A stretch of DNA of 9,689 nucleotides from Pauljensenia sp902373545 (GCF_041432775.1 NZ_JAPWAG010000043.1:1-9689); one strand, 5' to 3'; positions 1-7,277 are shown, counted from the stretch's first letter. Program-made: numbers and translations. The notes: generated by a model from the letters alone, not told the origin.

Positions 1-31
1 CCATCGTTGCATAGTGCGATGGACTGGCGAT

Positions 32-47
32 TGTTTCACGTGCAACA
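32..47. promoter_or_regulatory. parS-like ParB-binding site, one mismatch
   Basis: The sequence TGTTTCACGTGCAACA matches the 16-bp parS palindrome TGTTTCACGTGAAACA except for C in place of A at position 12, so the right half-site is imperfect. ParB binds such sites and spreads to form the origin segregation complex. Three perfect copies elsewhere in the window make a functional reading plausible, probably at reduced affinity. Confidence 0.72.
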
Positions 48-50
48 TGT

Positions 51-82
51 GGGCCCGGGAGGACGACAGTCCTCCCGGGCCC
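51..82 (-). terminator. Strong GC hairpin, likely terminator of the aminotransferase-ligase operon
   Basis: A 13-bp perfect inverted repeat (51-63 against 70-82), plus a C64-G69 pair, encloses the loop GACA. It begins 45 bp beyond the stop codon of the minus-strand ligase gene. No T-run follows on either strand, which is common for terminators of GC-rich actinobacteria. It could equally serve a converging gene beyond the left edge. The hairpin is seen directly; the terminator role is inferred. Confidence 0.6.
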
Positions 83-127
83 GGTGCGTCTCGCAGGGTA
101 GTACGCGAGCAAAAGGCCTATGCGGGA

Positions 128-1159
128 TCAGTCGGTGACAACATCCTCCACCGGCTCGGCGTTGTCGGCTGCCGCAGCCACGTCCTCAGAGACCGCCTCG
201 GCCTCGGCCGGTACGCGTCCGCCAGCCACGAACTCGACGATGTCAGCACACAACTGCGCAAACGACGAATCCTCGAGCGCATCTGCCGCCTGGGGGAGCA
301 GCGACGTATCCGTCATACCCGGCGCCACATTCACGTCGATGCACCAGCAGGTGCCCTCCTCGTCGACCACGAAATCCATGCGCGACAAGTCCCGCAGACC
401 CAGCGTCGTGTGCGCCTCCACGGCCGCGGCCTGCATGTCAGCCAAGGCCTCGGGAGAGAAACGCGCCGGAACGAAGTACTCCGCCTCATCAGTCGTGTAC
501 CGCGCATCGTAGTCGTAGCGACCATCGTCCGTCACAACCTCGACGGGCGGCAGAGCGACCGGGCCGCCCTCCAGATCCACGACCGACACGGCCACGTCGC
601 GGCCCTCAATGCGCTGCTCCACCATCAGACGCTGGCCGTACGCAAACGCATCCACCATCGACCGACGCAATTGCTTCGCATCATGCGCCGTCGAAATACC
701 CAGTGCCGAGCCACCATCCGTCGGCTTAATAACAACCGGGAACGACACCGACCCCTCCAGCGCAGACAGCACATTCGACGCACCCAGCTGACGGAAAATC
801 GCCTGCGGCAGCGTCACCCACCCTGGCGTCGCCAACCCCGCAGAACCCAGCAGCGCCTTCGCCGTCGGCTTATTCGACGCCAGCATCGAATGAACCGACG
901 ACGACCCCACAAAGGGAATCCCCAGCGACTCCAAGAACGACTGCAACGAGCCATCCTCGCCAATCGACCCATGCACGAGAGGCCAAATCACGTCAGGAGC
1001 GAACGACTCAATCGCCCCCGCCAGCGACGCATCCACATCCGAAATGACAATCTCGTAGCCGGCCTGCGCCAGAATATTCGCGACGCGACGACCCGAACGC
1101 ACAGACACGTCACGCTCGTGCGTCAGACCGCCCGAAATAATCAGAACCTTCGTAGCCAC
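128..1159 (-). CDS. ddl: D-alanine--D-alanine ligase family protein
   Basis: This 343-residue ATP-grasp ligase probably joins two D-alanines for peptidoglycan precursors in the cytoplasm. The N-terminal motif GGLTHERDVSVRSG (10-23) carries Glu15. HGSIGEDG (63-70) and the ATP-binding stretch VIKPTDGGSALGIS (143-156) follow. The omega-loop reads DYDARY (216-221) and the metal-binding end DVNVAPGMT (275-283). Two usual residues differ conservatively: the omega-loop Lys is Arg220, and the first metal-ligand Glu is Asp275, with Asn277 kept. The last ~30 residues are an Ala/Glu/Asp-rich tail beyond the family core. The start is GTG, chosen because AAGGAG lies about 9 nt upstream. The gene begins 22 bp after the aminotransferase stop, so the two are probably co-transcribed. 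The family is clear, but exact substrate specificity is not proven, and the organism may have another Ddl. Confidence 0.9.
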   Translation of the reverse strand: MATKVLIISGGLTHERDVSVRSGRRVANILAQAGYEIVISDVDASLAGAIESFAPDVIWPLVHGSIGEDGSLQSFLESLGIPFVGSSSVHSMLASNKPTAKALLGSAGLATPGWVTLPQAIFRQLGASNVLSALEGSVSFPVVIKPTDGGSALGISTAHDAKQLRRSMVDAFAYGQRLMVEQRIEGRDVAVSVVDLEGGPVALPPVEVVTDDGRYDYDARYTTDEAEYFVPARFSPEALADMQAAAVEAHTTLGLRDLSRMDFVVDEEGTCWCIDVNVAPGMTDTSLLPQAADALEDSSFAQLCADIVEFVAGGRVPAEAEAVSEDVAAAADNAEPVEDVVTD

Positions 1160-1181
1160 AGTGTGTTACTCCTTCGCAACG

Positions 1182-2564
1182 TTAACGATTAGACCCAGCC
1201 CCGGCCTCGTCAATTGAAGCCGTGCCAAACATGTCGACCATTTCCTTCTCCGCATTGACCACCGTTGACAGGCGGCGCACACCCTCGCGGATATCCTCGG
1301 GCGTGGGGTAGCAGAACGACAAGCGCATGTGATTCGACCCCGAGCCATCGTAGAAGAACGCCGTACCCGACACGTACGCGACCTGAGCGCGCACCGCGCG
1401 CGGCAGCATCGCCTTCGCATCCAAGCCCTCAGGCAGCGTCACCCACGTGTAGAAACCGCCATCCGGCACCGTCCACGAGCACGACGGCATGAACTCCTCG
1501 AGCGCCGTCAGCATCGAGCGGCAACGCTCCGCGTACATCGAACGGAACGACTTCACCTGCCCATACCAGTCGTAGTTGCTCAGGTAATCCGCGATCGCCA
1601 TCTGGCCCACCATCGACGGGCACAGGATCGCCGACTCGAGCGCCAGGACCAGCTTCGCGCGAATCGCGTGCGGCGCGTACGCCCAGCCGATACGGAAACC
1701 GGGCGCAAACATCTTCGAGAACGAACCCAGGTAGACGACGCCCTCCGGGCTGTACGAGGCGATGGCCGGCAGAGGATCGTTGTGGAAGCCGAGCAGACCG
1801 TAGGGGTTGTCCTCGACGATCAGGACGTGCTCGCGCAGGCAGATCTCGGCGATGATCGGGCGGCGCTCCGCCGACAGGGTCACGCCCGCCGGGTTGTGGT
1901 AGTTCGGGATGATGTAGATGAACTTAATTGTGCGACCCGAGGCGCGCACGTCGCGGATCGTCTCAACCAAGGCCTCGGGAATGATGCCGTGCTCATCCAT
2001 GGGGACGTGCACGATGTCCGCCTGGCGGGCGCGGAAGACGCCCAGCGCGCCCACGTACGAGGGGGCCTCCGCGAGGACGACGTCGCCCGGGTTCACGAAG
2101 AGCTCGGTCACGAGGTCAAGGGCCTGCTGACTGCCCGTTGTTACGACCACGTCGTCGGGGTCGGCGCCGACGATGCCGTCGTAGGCCATGACCTCGGTGA
2201 TGCGCTCGCGCAGCACCTCCCAGCCCTGGCCGTTGCCGTACTGCATGGCCTGCGCGCCGTGGTTGCGGATCAGCTTCTCCGCGGACGCGGCAAGGCGGTC
2301 GAGGGGGAGGTCCTTCAGGTTCGGCATACCGCCGGCGAGGGAGACGACCTCGGGGCGCGAGACGACGGAGAAGAGCGCGCGAATTTCCGACGCGCGCAGG
2401 TTCAGTGCGCGGTCTGCGTAAACGTCGTACCAGGGGTCGAGGCGGTTACCCTGCGCGGGCGTGCGCCCGGACGAGGCCGGGGTCGCCCCGTGTGTCGAAG
2501 GCTGAGTCAAGGGGTGCCATCCTTTACTTGGAGTCGCGTTATCCGTATAGGTAAAGTGTGCCAC
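1182..2564 (-). CDS. PLP-dependent class I/II aminotransferase (2-aminoadipate/LysN-like)
   Basis: This is a fold-type I aminotransferase of 460 residues from the GTG used here. Markers in order are SLAGGMPN (75-82), QYGNGQGW (108-115), TTGSQQALD (142-150), NPAG (224-227), VEDNPYG (250-256, with Asp252 for the PLP ring nitrogen), SFSKMFAPGFRIGW (281-294, with Lys284 as the PLP Schiff-base lysine) and MRLSF (413-417, with Arg414 for the substrate carboxylate). It most resembles the LysN/2-aminoadipate or MocR-type catalytic domain group, but there is no N-terminal GntR DNA-binding domain. The amino acid substrate cannot be told from sequence. Homology-like sequence begins around residue 45, so the first ~40 residues and the start are uncertain. 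The GTG has AGGAA almost touching it, so either a leaderless message or a downstream TTG at codon 19 (AAAGGA upstream) is possible. It heads the operon with the ligase. Confidence 0.9.
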   Translation of the reverse strand: MAHFTYTDNATPSKGWHPLTQPSTHGATPASSGRTPAQGNRLDPWYDVYADRALNLRASEIRALFSVVSRPEVVSLAGGMPNLKDLPLDRLAASAEKLIRNHGAQAMQYGNGQGWEVLRERITEVMAYDGIVGADPDDVVVTTGSQQALDLVTELFVNPGDVVLAEAPSYVGALGVFRARQADIVHVPMDEHGIIPEALVETIRDVRASGRTIKFIYIIPNYHNPAGVTLSAERRPIIAEICLREHVLIVEDNPYGLLGFHNDPLPAIASYSPEGVVYLGSFSKMFAPGFRIGWAYAPHAIRAKLVLALESAILCPSMVGQMAIADYLSNYDWYGQVKSFRSMYAERCRSMLTALEEFMPSCSWTVPDGGFYTWVTLPEGLDAKAMLPRAVRAQVAYVSGTAFFYDGSGSNHMRLSFCYPTPEDIREGVRRLSTVVNAEKEMVDMFGTASIDEAGAGSNR

Positions 2565-2687
2565 TTTCCTGGCTTATCGGGGCGATGAGGACCGGTGATT
2601 GGGCGCAGCGTTTCGCGTTTCCTTCGCTGAGGCCATGGTTGCGTTTCCGGGCGAGGCATGGGTGCTGCGGTTGTCGTCGCGCGTGAC

Positions 2688-2703
2688 TGTTTCACGTGAA
2701 ACA
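2688..2703. promoter_or_regulatory. parS: parS centromere site (perfect)
   Basis: TGTTTCACGTGAAACA is a perfect 16-bp palindrome identical to the bacterial parS consensus. It lies in the 257-bp gap between the divergently transcribed aminotransferase and the first immunity paralogue. Apart from it, I see no convincing promoter or gene in that gap. Confidence 0.92.
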
Positions 2704-2821
2704 ATTGATAGTGTTGAACGGTCAGCGCGGACGCACGGCTGCGCCGCTGATGTGTTGATCCGCTGGCTGGCGTGGATGCCCGTGTTGGCGAGGCTCGTTC
2801 GGGGCCGGAAGGGAGCGCGAT

Positions 2822-3340
2822 ATGTCGTTTGAGTTCACTGTTCTGCCTGATGAGCGTTTCATCGAGATTCTTGAGGCGTGGGTGGATTCGCCCTGGCCTA
2901 AGACCGCCGAAGACGGCTACGCCTTACGCGACCGCTTCGGATGGAAACCCTCGGAGAACAAGCCGAATGTTTTCACCTCTGATGTCGTGCCTGATGAGCT
3001 TTCCGCTAGCTTCACCAGTCGGCAGGGTGTAATTGGTTCTTTTGACTTTCCGATCACTGATATTGCGCCCGAGGAGGCTCGGGGGGATTCGTTGGAGGAT
3101 GCCTTGGTGATTTATCGGCGTTTCTGTGACATCCTGACGAGCCGGTATGGGAAGCCCAAGCGGCGCAAGAATAGAAATGGTTATTACCGCTCGAATTTTG
3201 TGACGTCTCAGGGTGTTGGCGTGAGTGTGGGGGGCACGATCGCTCACGTGAGTTGTGTTGTTGAGTCTCCTGAGGAGATGTTTATTGCAAGTGAGTATGC
3301 GCGTCTGGTCGCCAAGGGGTACATCTCAGAGGACGAGTAG
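2822..3340 (+). CDS. Putative immunity protein, paralogue A (172 aa)
   Basis: First of five 172-residue paralogues, and the only one upstream of the toxin operon. It shares the fixed start MSFEFTVL, the block DSPWPKTAEDGYALRD (22-37), FGW (39-41), ITDIAPEEARGDSLEDA (78-94) and the end EYARLVAKGYISEDE (158-172). Residues 42-77 and 121-150 vary between copies. Here the late variable patch reads GYYRSNFVTSQGVGVSVGG, unlike any other copy. No signal peptide or membrane segment is seen, so it is probably cytoplasmic. The role is inferred: a paralogue directly follows the toxin gene, the usual place of an immunity gene. I believe this matches an actinobacterial DUF family (possibly DUF6301), but I could not check. 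The start codon is supported by GGAAGGGAG upstream, a different leader from the other four copies. Its cognate toxin is not next to it. Confidence 0.85.
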   Translation: MSFEFTVLPDERFIEILEAWVDSPWPKTAEDGYALRDRFGWKPSENKPNVFTSDVVPDELSASFTSRQGVIGSFDFPITDIAPEEARGDSLEDALVIYRRFCDILTSRYGKPKRRKNRNGYYRSNFVTSQGVGVSVGGTIAHVSCVVESPEEMFIASEYARLVAKGYISEDE

Positions 3341-3428
3341 TCGTACCCCGGGGAATTTGGTCGTGCTCGTAGTGTGGTGTGGACCGTCCGCGATCGTAGG
3401 TTTCTACCCTTGGTTCGGCTTGTGTTGA

Positions 3429-3444
3429 TGTTTCACGTGAAACA
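3429..3444. promoter_or_regulatory. parS: parS centromere site (perfect)
   Basis: Second perfect TGTTTCACGTGAAACA palindrome, about 740 bp from the previous one. It sits in the 217-bp gap between immunity paralogue A and the toxin operon, about 80 bp upstream of that operon's candidate promoter. ParB loaded here could spread over the toxin promoter. That regulatory effect is speculation. Confidence 0.92.
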
Positions 3445-3521
3445 ATGTTGTGGGAACGGTGGCCTACTATTTTGTCAATGATCTGCTGTGCTGCACTCGT
3501 GAATCTATGTTGTTTGAACGC

Positions 3522-3549
3522 TTGACAAGTTTCTCGTGTTGGGTCTCAT
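3522..3549 (+). promoter_or_regulatory. Candidate promoter of the toxin operon
   Basis: A perfect -35 hexamer TTGACA (3522-3527) is followed, after 16 bp, by TCTCAT (3544-3549), which matches TATAAT at four of six positions. Transcription would start around 3556-3558, at or next to the ATG of the YbaB-like gene. That gene has no Shine-Dalgarno sequence, so a leaderless mRNA fits. The -10 is weak, so confidence is moderate. Confidence 0.5.
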
Positions 3550-3557
3550 TTGTTGCC

Positions 3558-4049
3558 ATGACAGATATGTCCGGTGTGCATGCGGGTATCGATGAGCGTG
3601 TTGCGGCTCAGTTGAAGGCGCTCAAAGTCGCGAGCGCTGAAGCAGAGCGGATGGGAGCGGCTGCTCAGGCATTCCTTGATGGTGCCAATGAAGTGGTGGG
3701 GCAAGGGTCTGATCCGTCTGGGTGTGTGTCTGTTCGGGTGGATAGCGCCGGGCGGGTCGTGGAAGTCAGTGTGGATGGCGTAGTAGATAGTCGGATTGTC
3801 TCCGCTTATGAGGACGCTATTGCTGATCGCGGTGCTCAGTTGGCTGATGTTGCATCCGATGCATATGGGCCGGATTCACAGCCGGCGAAGGCGCTGTTGG
3901 AGCAGTACGGGTCAGCGCGTGAAAGCGCTGGCAAGGAGTCGCACGTGCCCCGCGTAGTTGGGGAGTACTGCGTGGACGTATGCCTGAGCGCAACCCGTAT
4001 CGGAGGGGGCAGTGGTGAGCACAGGGGATCTGTCTGTCGATACTGCTGA
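3558..4049 (+). CDS. YbaB/EbfC-like small protein, first gene of toxin operon
   Basis: This 163-residue protein, from the ATG of MTDMSGVHAG, resembles the YbaB/EbfC fold. A long N-terminal helix (about residues 6-45, heptad-like, Ala/Glu-rich) leads to beta-strands around VSVRVDSAGRVVEVSVDG, then a C-terminal helix through about residue 120. Family members bind DNA as dimers. In actinobacteria, similar small proteins also sit beside type VII secretion substrates, where their role is unsettled. Upstream in-frame codons extend back to 3450, but that extension looks non-coding. The start chosen agrees with the promoter and leaderless model; an ATG at 3567 is an alternative. The last ~35 residues (Cys-containing, no helix pattern) look unlike the family, and they overlap the next gene by 35 bp in another frame. 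The true C-terminus could therefore be affected by a frameshift or decay. Confidence 0.65.
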   Translation: MTDMSGVHAGIDERVAAQLKALKVASAEAERMGAAAQAFLDGANEVVGQGSDPSGCVSVRVDSAGRVVEVSVDGVVDSRIVSAYEDAIADRGAQLADVASDAYGPDSQPAKALLEQYGSARESAGKESHVPRVVGEYCVDVCLSATRIGGGSGEHRGSVCRYC

Positions 4050-4326
4050 CGTCGTGACGTTGGCCGGTCGAACAGAAGCCGTGAGCGATGCCGTCAGCGA
4101 AGGAATTAGCGCACTCAATGCAGCACCTTCTTCAGATGGGTTCGGAATGATCGTGGGAGCGATCATCGGTCCTGTGCTGGGCATGTTTGCTACGTCTGCT
4201 CATGATTTGCTTGCTGCAGCTGGTACTCATGCGTCCGATACTGGCGGGGCGCTCCGGGGTGCTGCCGCGAGTTTTGAGGAGACGGAGTCTGACTCTGCAA
4301 ACTCGGTGAGGACATGGATGCCATGA
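4015..4326 (+). CDS. Small ESX/EspC-like secretion-associated protein
   Basis: A 103-residue Ala/Ser/Gly-rich protein, MSTGDLSVDTADVVTLAG at its start, resembles EspC/DUF2580-type or WXG100-like type VII secretion partners. It has an N-terminal helix (7-36), a Gly/hydrophobic centre FGMIVGAIIGPVLGMF (43-58) and a C-terminal helix. Near the end, SFEETESDSA (86-95) resembles the YxxxD/E export signal, but Phe87 replaces the Tyr. A GTG start at 4015 is preferred because GGAGGGG lies about 5 nt upstream; a GTG at 4012 would be too close. It overlaps the YbaB-like gene by 35 bp and the toxin gene by 4 bp (ATGA), indicating translational coupling. It probably pairs with the toxin for export. That is inferred from position and composition, not from a firm domain match. 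Confidence 0.7.
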   Translation: MSTGDLSVDTADVVTLAGRTEAVSDAVSEGISALNAAPSSDGFGMIVGAIIGPVLGMFATSAHDLLAAAGTHASDTGGALRGAAASFEETESDSANSVRTWMP

Positions 4327-5993
4327 GCGTCGACTTGGCGGGAGCTGGTGCTTCTACGCATGTTGCGGGCCGGGGTGCCCGAGCTGCTGCTGGTGCTGCT
4401 TCAAGCGGTGTTAGCGCGCAGGATTTGATTGCTACACGAACCGATACGACCACTGCGGCGCAGGGTGCTGGACTTCTTGAGGACATTGAGTCAATTAGCT
4501 CGTCTTTGAAGGAGGGATCCTGGCTGGGCGTGGGGCTATCCACGGTCGGCGCTGTGGCGGACGTGGCCTCGGCCGTGACGAACCCGATTGCGACGCTGGT
4601 GTCGTGGGGCGCGGGCTTCCTCATCGAGCACTTCGAACCGCTCAAGGGGTGGATGGATCAGCTGGCTGGTAATGCCGATCAGGTTCGGGCGCATGCGCAG
4701 ACGTGGGCGAATACTGCTGCGGCGATGGGTGGCCAGGCCGATTCCATGGAGTCGGACGTGTCGTCGTTGTTGTGCCGGAGTGAAGGTCAGACTGCTGACG
4801 CCGCGCGCACGAGGTGTGGGAAGACCGTTGACGCACTGCGCGGTGGTGCATCGTCTACGGAAGGGGTCAGTACGGCGATCGGCATTCTGGCTGAGGTCGT
4901 GGGTATCGTACGAAGCCTGGTTGTCGGGGCGATTAGTGACATCATCGGCCAACTCGCTCAGGCGATTGCGGAGGCAGTCCTGTCGGTGGGGACTCTGGCA
5001 CCGCTTGTGGCTGCTCAGATCTCTACGAAGGTCAGCGCTTTTACCGCTGATGTGTCCCCGAAGATCAATGGCCTGATCGAGGCCGGGCAGAGACTCTCGC
5101 ACAGTGTCACCGACCTGTCTGGAAAGGCGACAAGCATGAAGGCCGGCCTGGCTGCGGTGGTTCCGGGCTTCGGCATGATGGGCAAGCGCGGCAAGATCGA
5201 TGACTTGGTCGACCACGCGTCTTGGGTCAAGGGCCGCCGGTCGCGCTCGACGCCTGACGGGGTTTCAGCCGTTGATCACCTCGCTGACATGAACCAGCAG
5301 CGCATCAAATTCCGGGCCACGCGCGTTGGCTTGGAACGTACCGTGGACCGCATGACCTCTCCCTTCAAGAGCGCACTGGATAAGCATTTCCCGAACCGAA
5401 ACAGCCCGCGTAACCCGCGCTCGCACATGACGGTCAAACGACGCAATGAGAGCATTAGACATCTGCGAGAGCAAGGTGTGGATGACCGTGTAGTCGACGA
5501 TCTGAATGACACTGCAGCAGATTTGACTGCTGCGCGTGTGGCTGAGGCTCGCGCTGCGGAGCGCATGGGGCACGCCGGTTTGGAGGCTAAGTGGGATGAG
5601 ATGGGGATCGTTCAGGCCGGCGGCGTGGGCGGTCCGGGCACCGGTCGTAGTCACGTGGACACGATTGGGTATCGGCCTGGGGAGTTGCATGTGGGGGAGT
5701 GTAAGGGTGGCACGAGCGCCAAGATCGGGACCTACGAGGTTGACGGGGTCGAGGTCGAGCAGAGTTCGGCTGCCTACGTGGGGGACCGCCTGGCTAAGGA
5801 CACGGACTTTCACCAGAAGATGCGTGAGAACCCGGCGTTGTGGGAGGCCGTCAAGGATGGGCGTGTCACGGTGTATTCCGACGTCGCGATTGCCCGCAGT
5901 GGGAACGCTGGGAGAATAGACTTTAGGACCGAGCCGATTGAGCTGGACCCAGCCCACATCGCCCGCATCGACCAGGCCATCAAGGGCTACTAG
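4323..5993 (+). CDS. Polymorphic toxin: WXG100/CpnT-like N-terminus, candidate PD-(D/E)XK nuclease C-terminus
   Basis: Length is 556 residues from ATG 4323, which gives an ATGA overlap with GGTGAGGA about 10 nt upstream; ATG 4314 would add three residues and leave almost no RBS spacing. Numbering below uses the 559-residue form. Residues 50-175 resemble the secretion/helical region of actinobacterial WXG100 and CpnT-like effectors, including TNPIATLVSWGAGFLIEHFE (89-108) and AQTW (128-131). Residues 188-236 are strongly hydrophobic. Residues 290-420 form a charged linker. The end (about 420-559) has HVDTIGY (447-453, Asp449), HVGECKGG (459-466, Glu462-x-Lys464), Gln483 and Tyr488. This D...ExK plus QxxxxY pattern fits restriction-endonuclease-fold toxins, so DNA or RNA cleavage in a recipient cell is inferred. 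No Sec signal is seen. Probable cognate immunity gene B begins 9 bp after the TAG stop. The exact toxin family needs a profile search. Confidence 0.8.
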   Translation: MSVDLAGAGASTHVAGRGARAAAGAASSGVSAQDLIATRTDTTTAAQGAGLLEDIESISSSLKEGSWLGVGLSTVGAVADVASAVTNPIATLVSWGAGFLIEHFEPLKGWMDQLAGNADQVRAHAQTWANTAAAMGGQADSMESDVSSLLCRSEGQTADAARTRCGKTVDALRGGASSTEGVSTAIGILAEVVGIVRSLVVGAISDIIGQLAQAIAEAVLSVGTLAPLVAAQISTKVSAFTADVSPKINGLIEAGQRLSHSVTDLSGKATSMKAGLAAVVPGFGMMGKRGKIDDLVDHASWVKGRRSRSTPDGVSAVDHLADMNQQRIKFRATRVGLERTVDRMTSPFKSALDKHFPNRNSPRNPRSHMTVKRRNESIRHLREQGVDDRVVDDLNDTAADLTAARVAEARAAERMGHAGLEAKWDEMGIVQAGGVGGPGTGRSHVDTIGYRPGELHVGECKGGTSAKIGTYEVDGVEVEQSSAAYVGDRLAKDTDFHQKMRENPALWEAVKDGRVTVYSDVAIARSGNAGRIDFRTEPIELDPAHIARIDQAIKGY

Positions 5994-6002
5994 AGGAGGA
6001 TC

Positions 6003-6521
6003 ATGTCTTTTGAGTTCACTGTGTTGTCTGATGATCGTTTCATCGAGATTCTTGAGGCGTGGGTGGATTCGCCTTGGCCTAAGACTGCTGAAGATGGCTA
6101 CGCCTTACGCGACCGCTTCGGGTGGGTGCCTGCGGAGGATAAGCCGAGTTTGTTTACTTCGGATGTTCGTCCCGACGAACTATCCTCGAGCTTCTCTGTC
6201 AGCGGTGGAAACATCAGGTCAATGCGTGTACCGATCACTGATATTGCTCCCGAGGAGGCTCGGGGTGATTCGTTGGAGGATGCCCTGGTGATTTATCGGC
6301 ATTTCTGTGACATTCTGACGAGCCGGTATGGCAAGCCCAAGCGGCGCAAGAATAGGAACGGATTTTACGAGGCTCTATATGTTTCTCCGCAGGGGGTGGG
6401 TATCAATCCGGGAGGGTGTCGTTCCTTCGTTGAGTGCAACATTAAGTCTCCTGAGGAGATGTTTATTGAGAGCGAGTACGCGCGTCTGGTCGCCAAGGGG
6501 TACATCTCAGAGGACGAGTAG
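6003..6521 (+). CDS. Putative cognate immunity protein, paralogue B (172 aa)
   Basis: It sits immediately after the toxin stop, with AGGAGG inside the 9-bp gap, so it is the best candidate for the cognate inhibitor, co-translated with the toxin. The conserved frame of the family is complete: DSPWPKTAEDGYALRD (22-37), TDIAPEEARGDSLEDA (79-94), a basic patch KPKRRKNRN (111-119) and the end SEYARLVAKGYISEDE. Its central patch (64-76, SFSVSGGNIRSMR region) is unique among the five copies. Its late patch, YEALYVSPQGVGINPGGCRS (122-141), is shared exactly with paralogue D. The protein is acidic at both ends, soluble-looking, and has no signal peptide. Immunity function is inferred from position and from the multi-copy, patch-variable pattern typical of immunity families in polymorphic toxin loci. 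Confidence 0.87.
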   Translation: MSFEFTVLSDDRFIEILEAWVDSPWPKTAEDGYALRDRFGWVPAEDKPSLFTSDVRPDELSSSFSVSGGNIRSMRVPITDIAPEEARGDSLEDALVIYRHFCDILTSRYGKPKRRKNRNGFYEALYVSPQGVGINPGGCRSFVECNIKSPEEMFIESEYARLVAKGYISEDE

Positions 6522-6772
6522 TACCGGCACCCGGGCGCGCCTGGCCTCCGGCTTACTGCCGGGGTGTGGCTGGCCTCGGTGGTGCGGGGGCGCGGCCGCC
6601 TGCTGGCTTGATGCCGAGTTCTGTCGTCCTCGGGCATACGGTGGGGGCTTGGGTTCCTGTGGGGTTGCTGTTGGGGCTGGTTGTGATTCATCCTGTGCGT
6701 GAGCGGCGTGTGTGTTGTTGGTGTCGGCCGGGCCATCAAGGCCCTGTGAAGGAGGATCATGTCCTTTGAGTT
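6414..6772 (+). repeat. Identical block, copy 1 (with 8024-8382)
   Basis: About 359 bp covering the 3' part of immunity gene B, the whole intergenic spacer and the first codons of gene C match 8024-8382. I find no difference by eye. The flanking differences are at 6413/8023 and 6773/8383. Such identity in a non-coding spacer implies recent duplication or gene conversion. Confidence 0.85.
6723..6749 (+). pseudogene. Vestige of a toxin 3' end before immunity gene C
   Basis: In one frame this reads VGRAIKAL-stop, ending 9 bp before the ATG of gene C. That is the same spacing as the real toxin end (IDQAIKGY-stop) before gene B. The frame closes upstream at a TGA around 6690, so only a short scrap remains. 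The sequence also forms a small hairpin, GGGCC-ATCAA-GGCCC. The match is short, but it aligns without gaps to the stronger vestige at 7577. Confidence 0.45.
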
Positions 6773-7277
6773 TACCGTGTTGTCTGATGATCGTTTCATC
6801 GAGATTCTTGAGGAGTGGGTGGATTCGCCCTGGCCAAAAACAGCCGAAGACGGCTACGCCCTACGCGACCAGTTCGGATGGACGCCAGATTCTCAAGATC
6901 CGGCGCTATTTGCCTCGGATGTTGAGCCAGATGAGCCGTCGGCTTACTTCACGGAGTCAAATGACTCGATTAATTCACTTACTTTTCCTATTACTGATAT
7001 AGCGCCTGAAGGGGCTCGTGGGGAATCGTTGGAGTCGGCGAAGGTGATTTATCGGCGTTTCTGTGAGATTTTGACGCGGCGGTATGATAAGCCGAAGAAG
7101 CGTAGGAATAAGGGCGAATACTATCGTTCAACGTATATTACCTCGCTCGGTGTTGGCATCAGTATTGGCGGTAATCGGTCACTCATTGAGTGCTACATTA
7201 AGTCACCTAATCTTATGTTTACTGAGAGTGAGTATGCGCGTCTGGTCGCCAAGGGGTATATCTCGGAGGATGAGTAG
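6759..7277 (+). CDS. Putative immunity protein, paralogue C (172 aa)
   Basis: This is the most divergent of the five. It keeps the start MSFEFTVLSDDRFIEILE, DSPWPKTAEDGYALRD and the end SEYARLVAKGYISEDE. The centre (42-77) is its own: TPDSQDPALFASDVEPDEPS, then YFTESNDSINSLTF. The conserved PEEMF near 150-154 is PNLMF here, and IAPEEARGD is IAPEGARGE. The late patch YYRSTYITSLGVGISIGG is shared with paralogue E. The coding DNA from about 6890 to 7230 is visibly more AT-rich than its neighbours, hinting at a different source for this middle section. Translation starts from GGAGG with ATC before the ATG, as in B, D and E. It is probably an orphan immunity gene against a toxin variant not present here (inference). 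Confidence 0.83.
   Translation: MSFEFTVLSDDRFIEILEEWVDSPWPKTAEDGYALRDQFGWTPDSQDPALFASDVEPDEPSAYFTESNDSINSLTFPITDIAPEGARGESLESAKVIYRRFCEILTRRYDKPKKRRNKGEYYRSTYITSLGVGISIGGNRSLIECYIKSPNLMFTESEYARLVAKGYISEDE

Noticed and set aside
14..1192. Long plus-strand open frame opposite the ligase gene
   Set aside because: It is antisense to a clearly conserved gene. It is Arg/His-rich, as expected of a GC-rich shadow frame, and shows no recognisable domain.
1329..2588. Long plus-strand open frame opposite the aminotransferase
   Set aside because: Same reason: the minus-strand frame has complete PLP-enzyme motifs, and this frame has Arg-rich low-complexity composition.
2507..2704. Minus-strand small ORF starting MFHVKQ
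   Set aside because: The start and first codons are simply the parS palindrome read in frame. The rest is Pro/Arg-rich and overlaps the start of the aminotransferase.
2565..2821. Replication origin at the divergent junction with strand composition change
   Set aside because: The C-rich to G/T-rich switch on the plus strand follows the change of gene direction. No DnaA-box cluster or AT-rich unwinding region was seen.
2599..2832. Plus-strand 77-codon ORF across the parS at 2688
   Set aside because: It runs through parS and into the immunity gene start in another frame, and nothing about it looks like a conserved protein.
6365..6799. Minus-strand ORF opposite gene B and its spacer, repeated at 7975-8448
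   Set aside because: It is present twice only because the underlying block is duplicated. It is a His/Pro/Arg-rich shadow of coding and spacer sequence.
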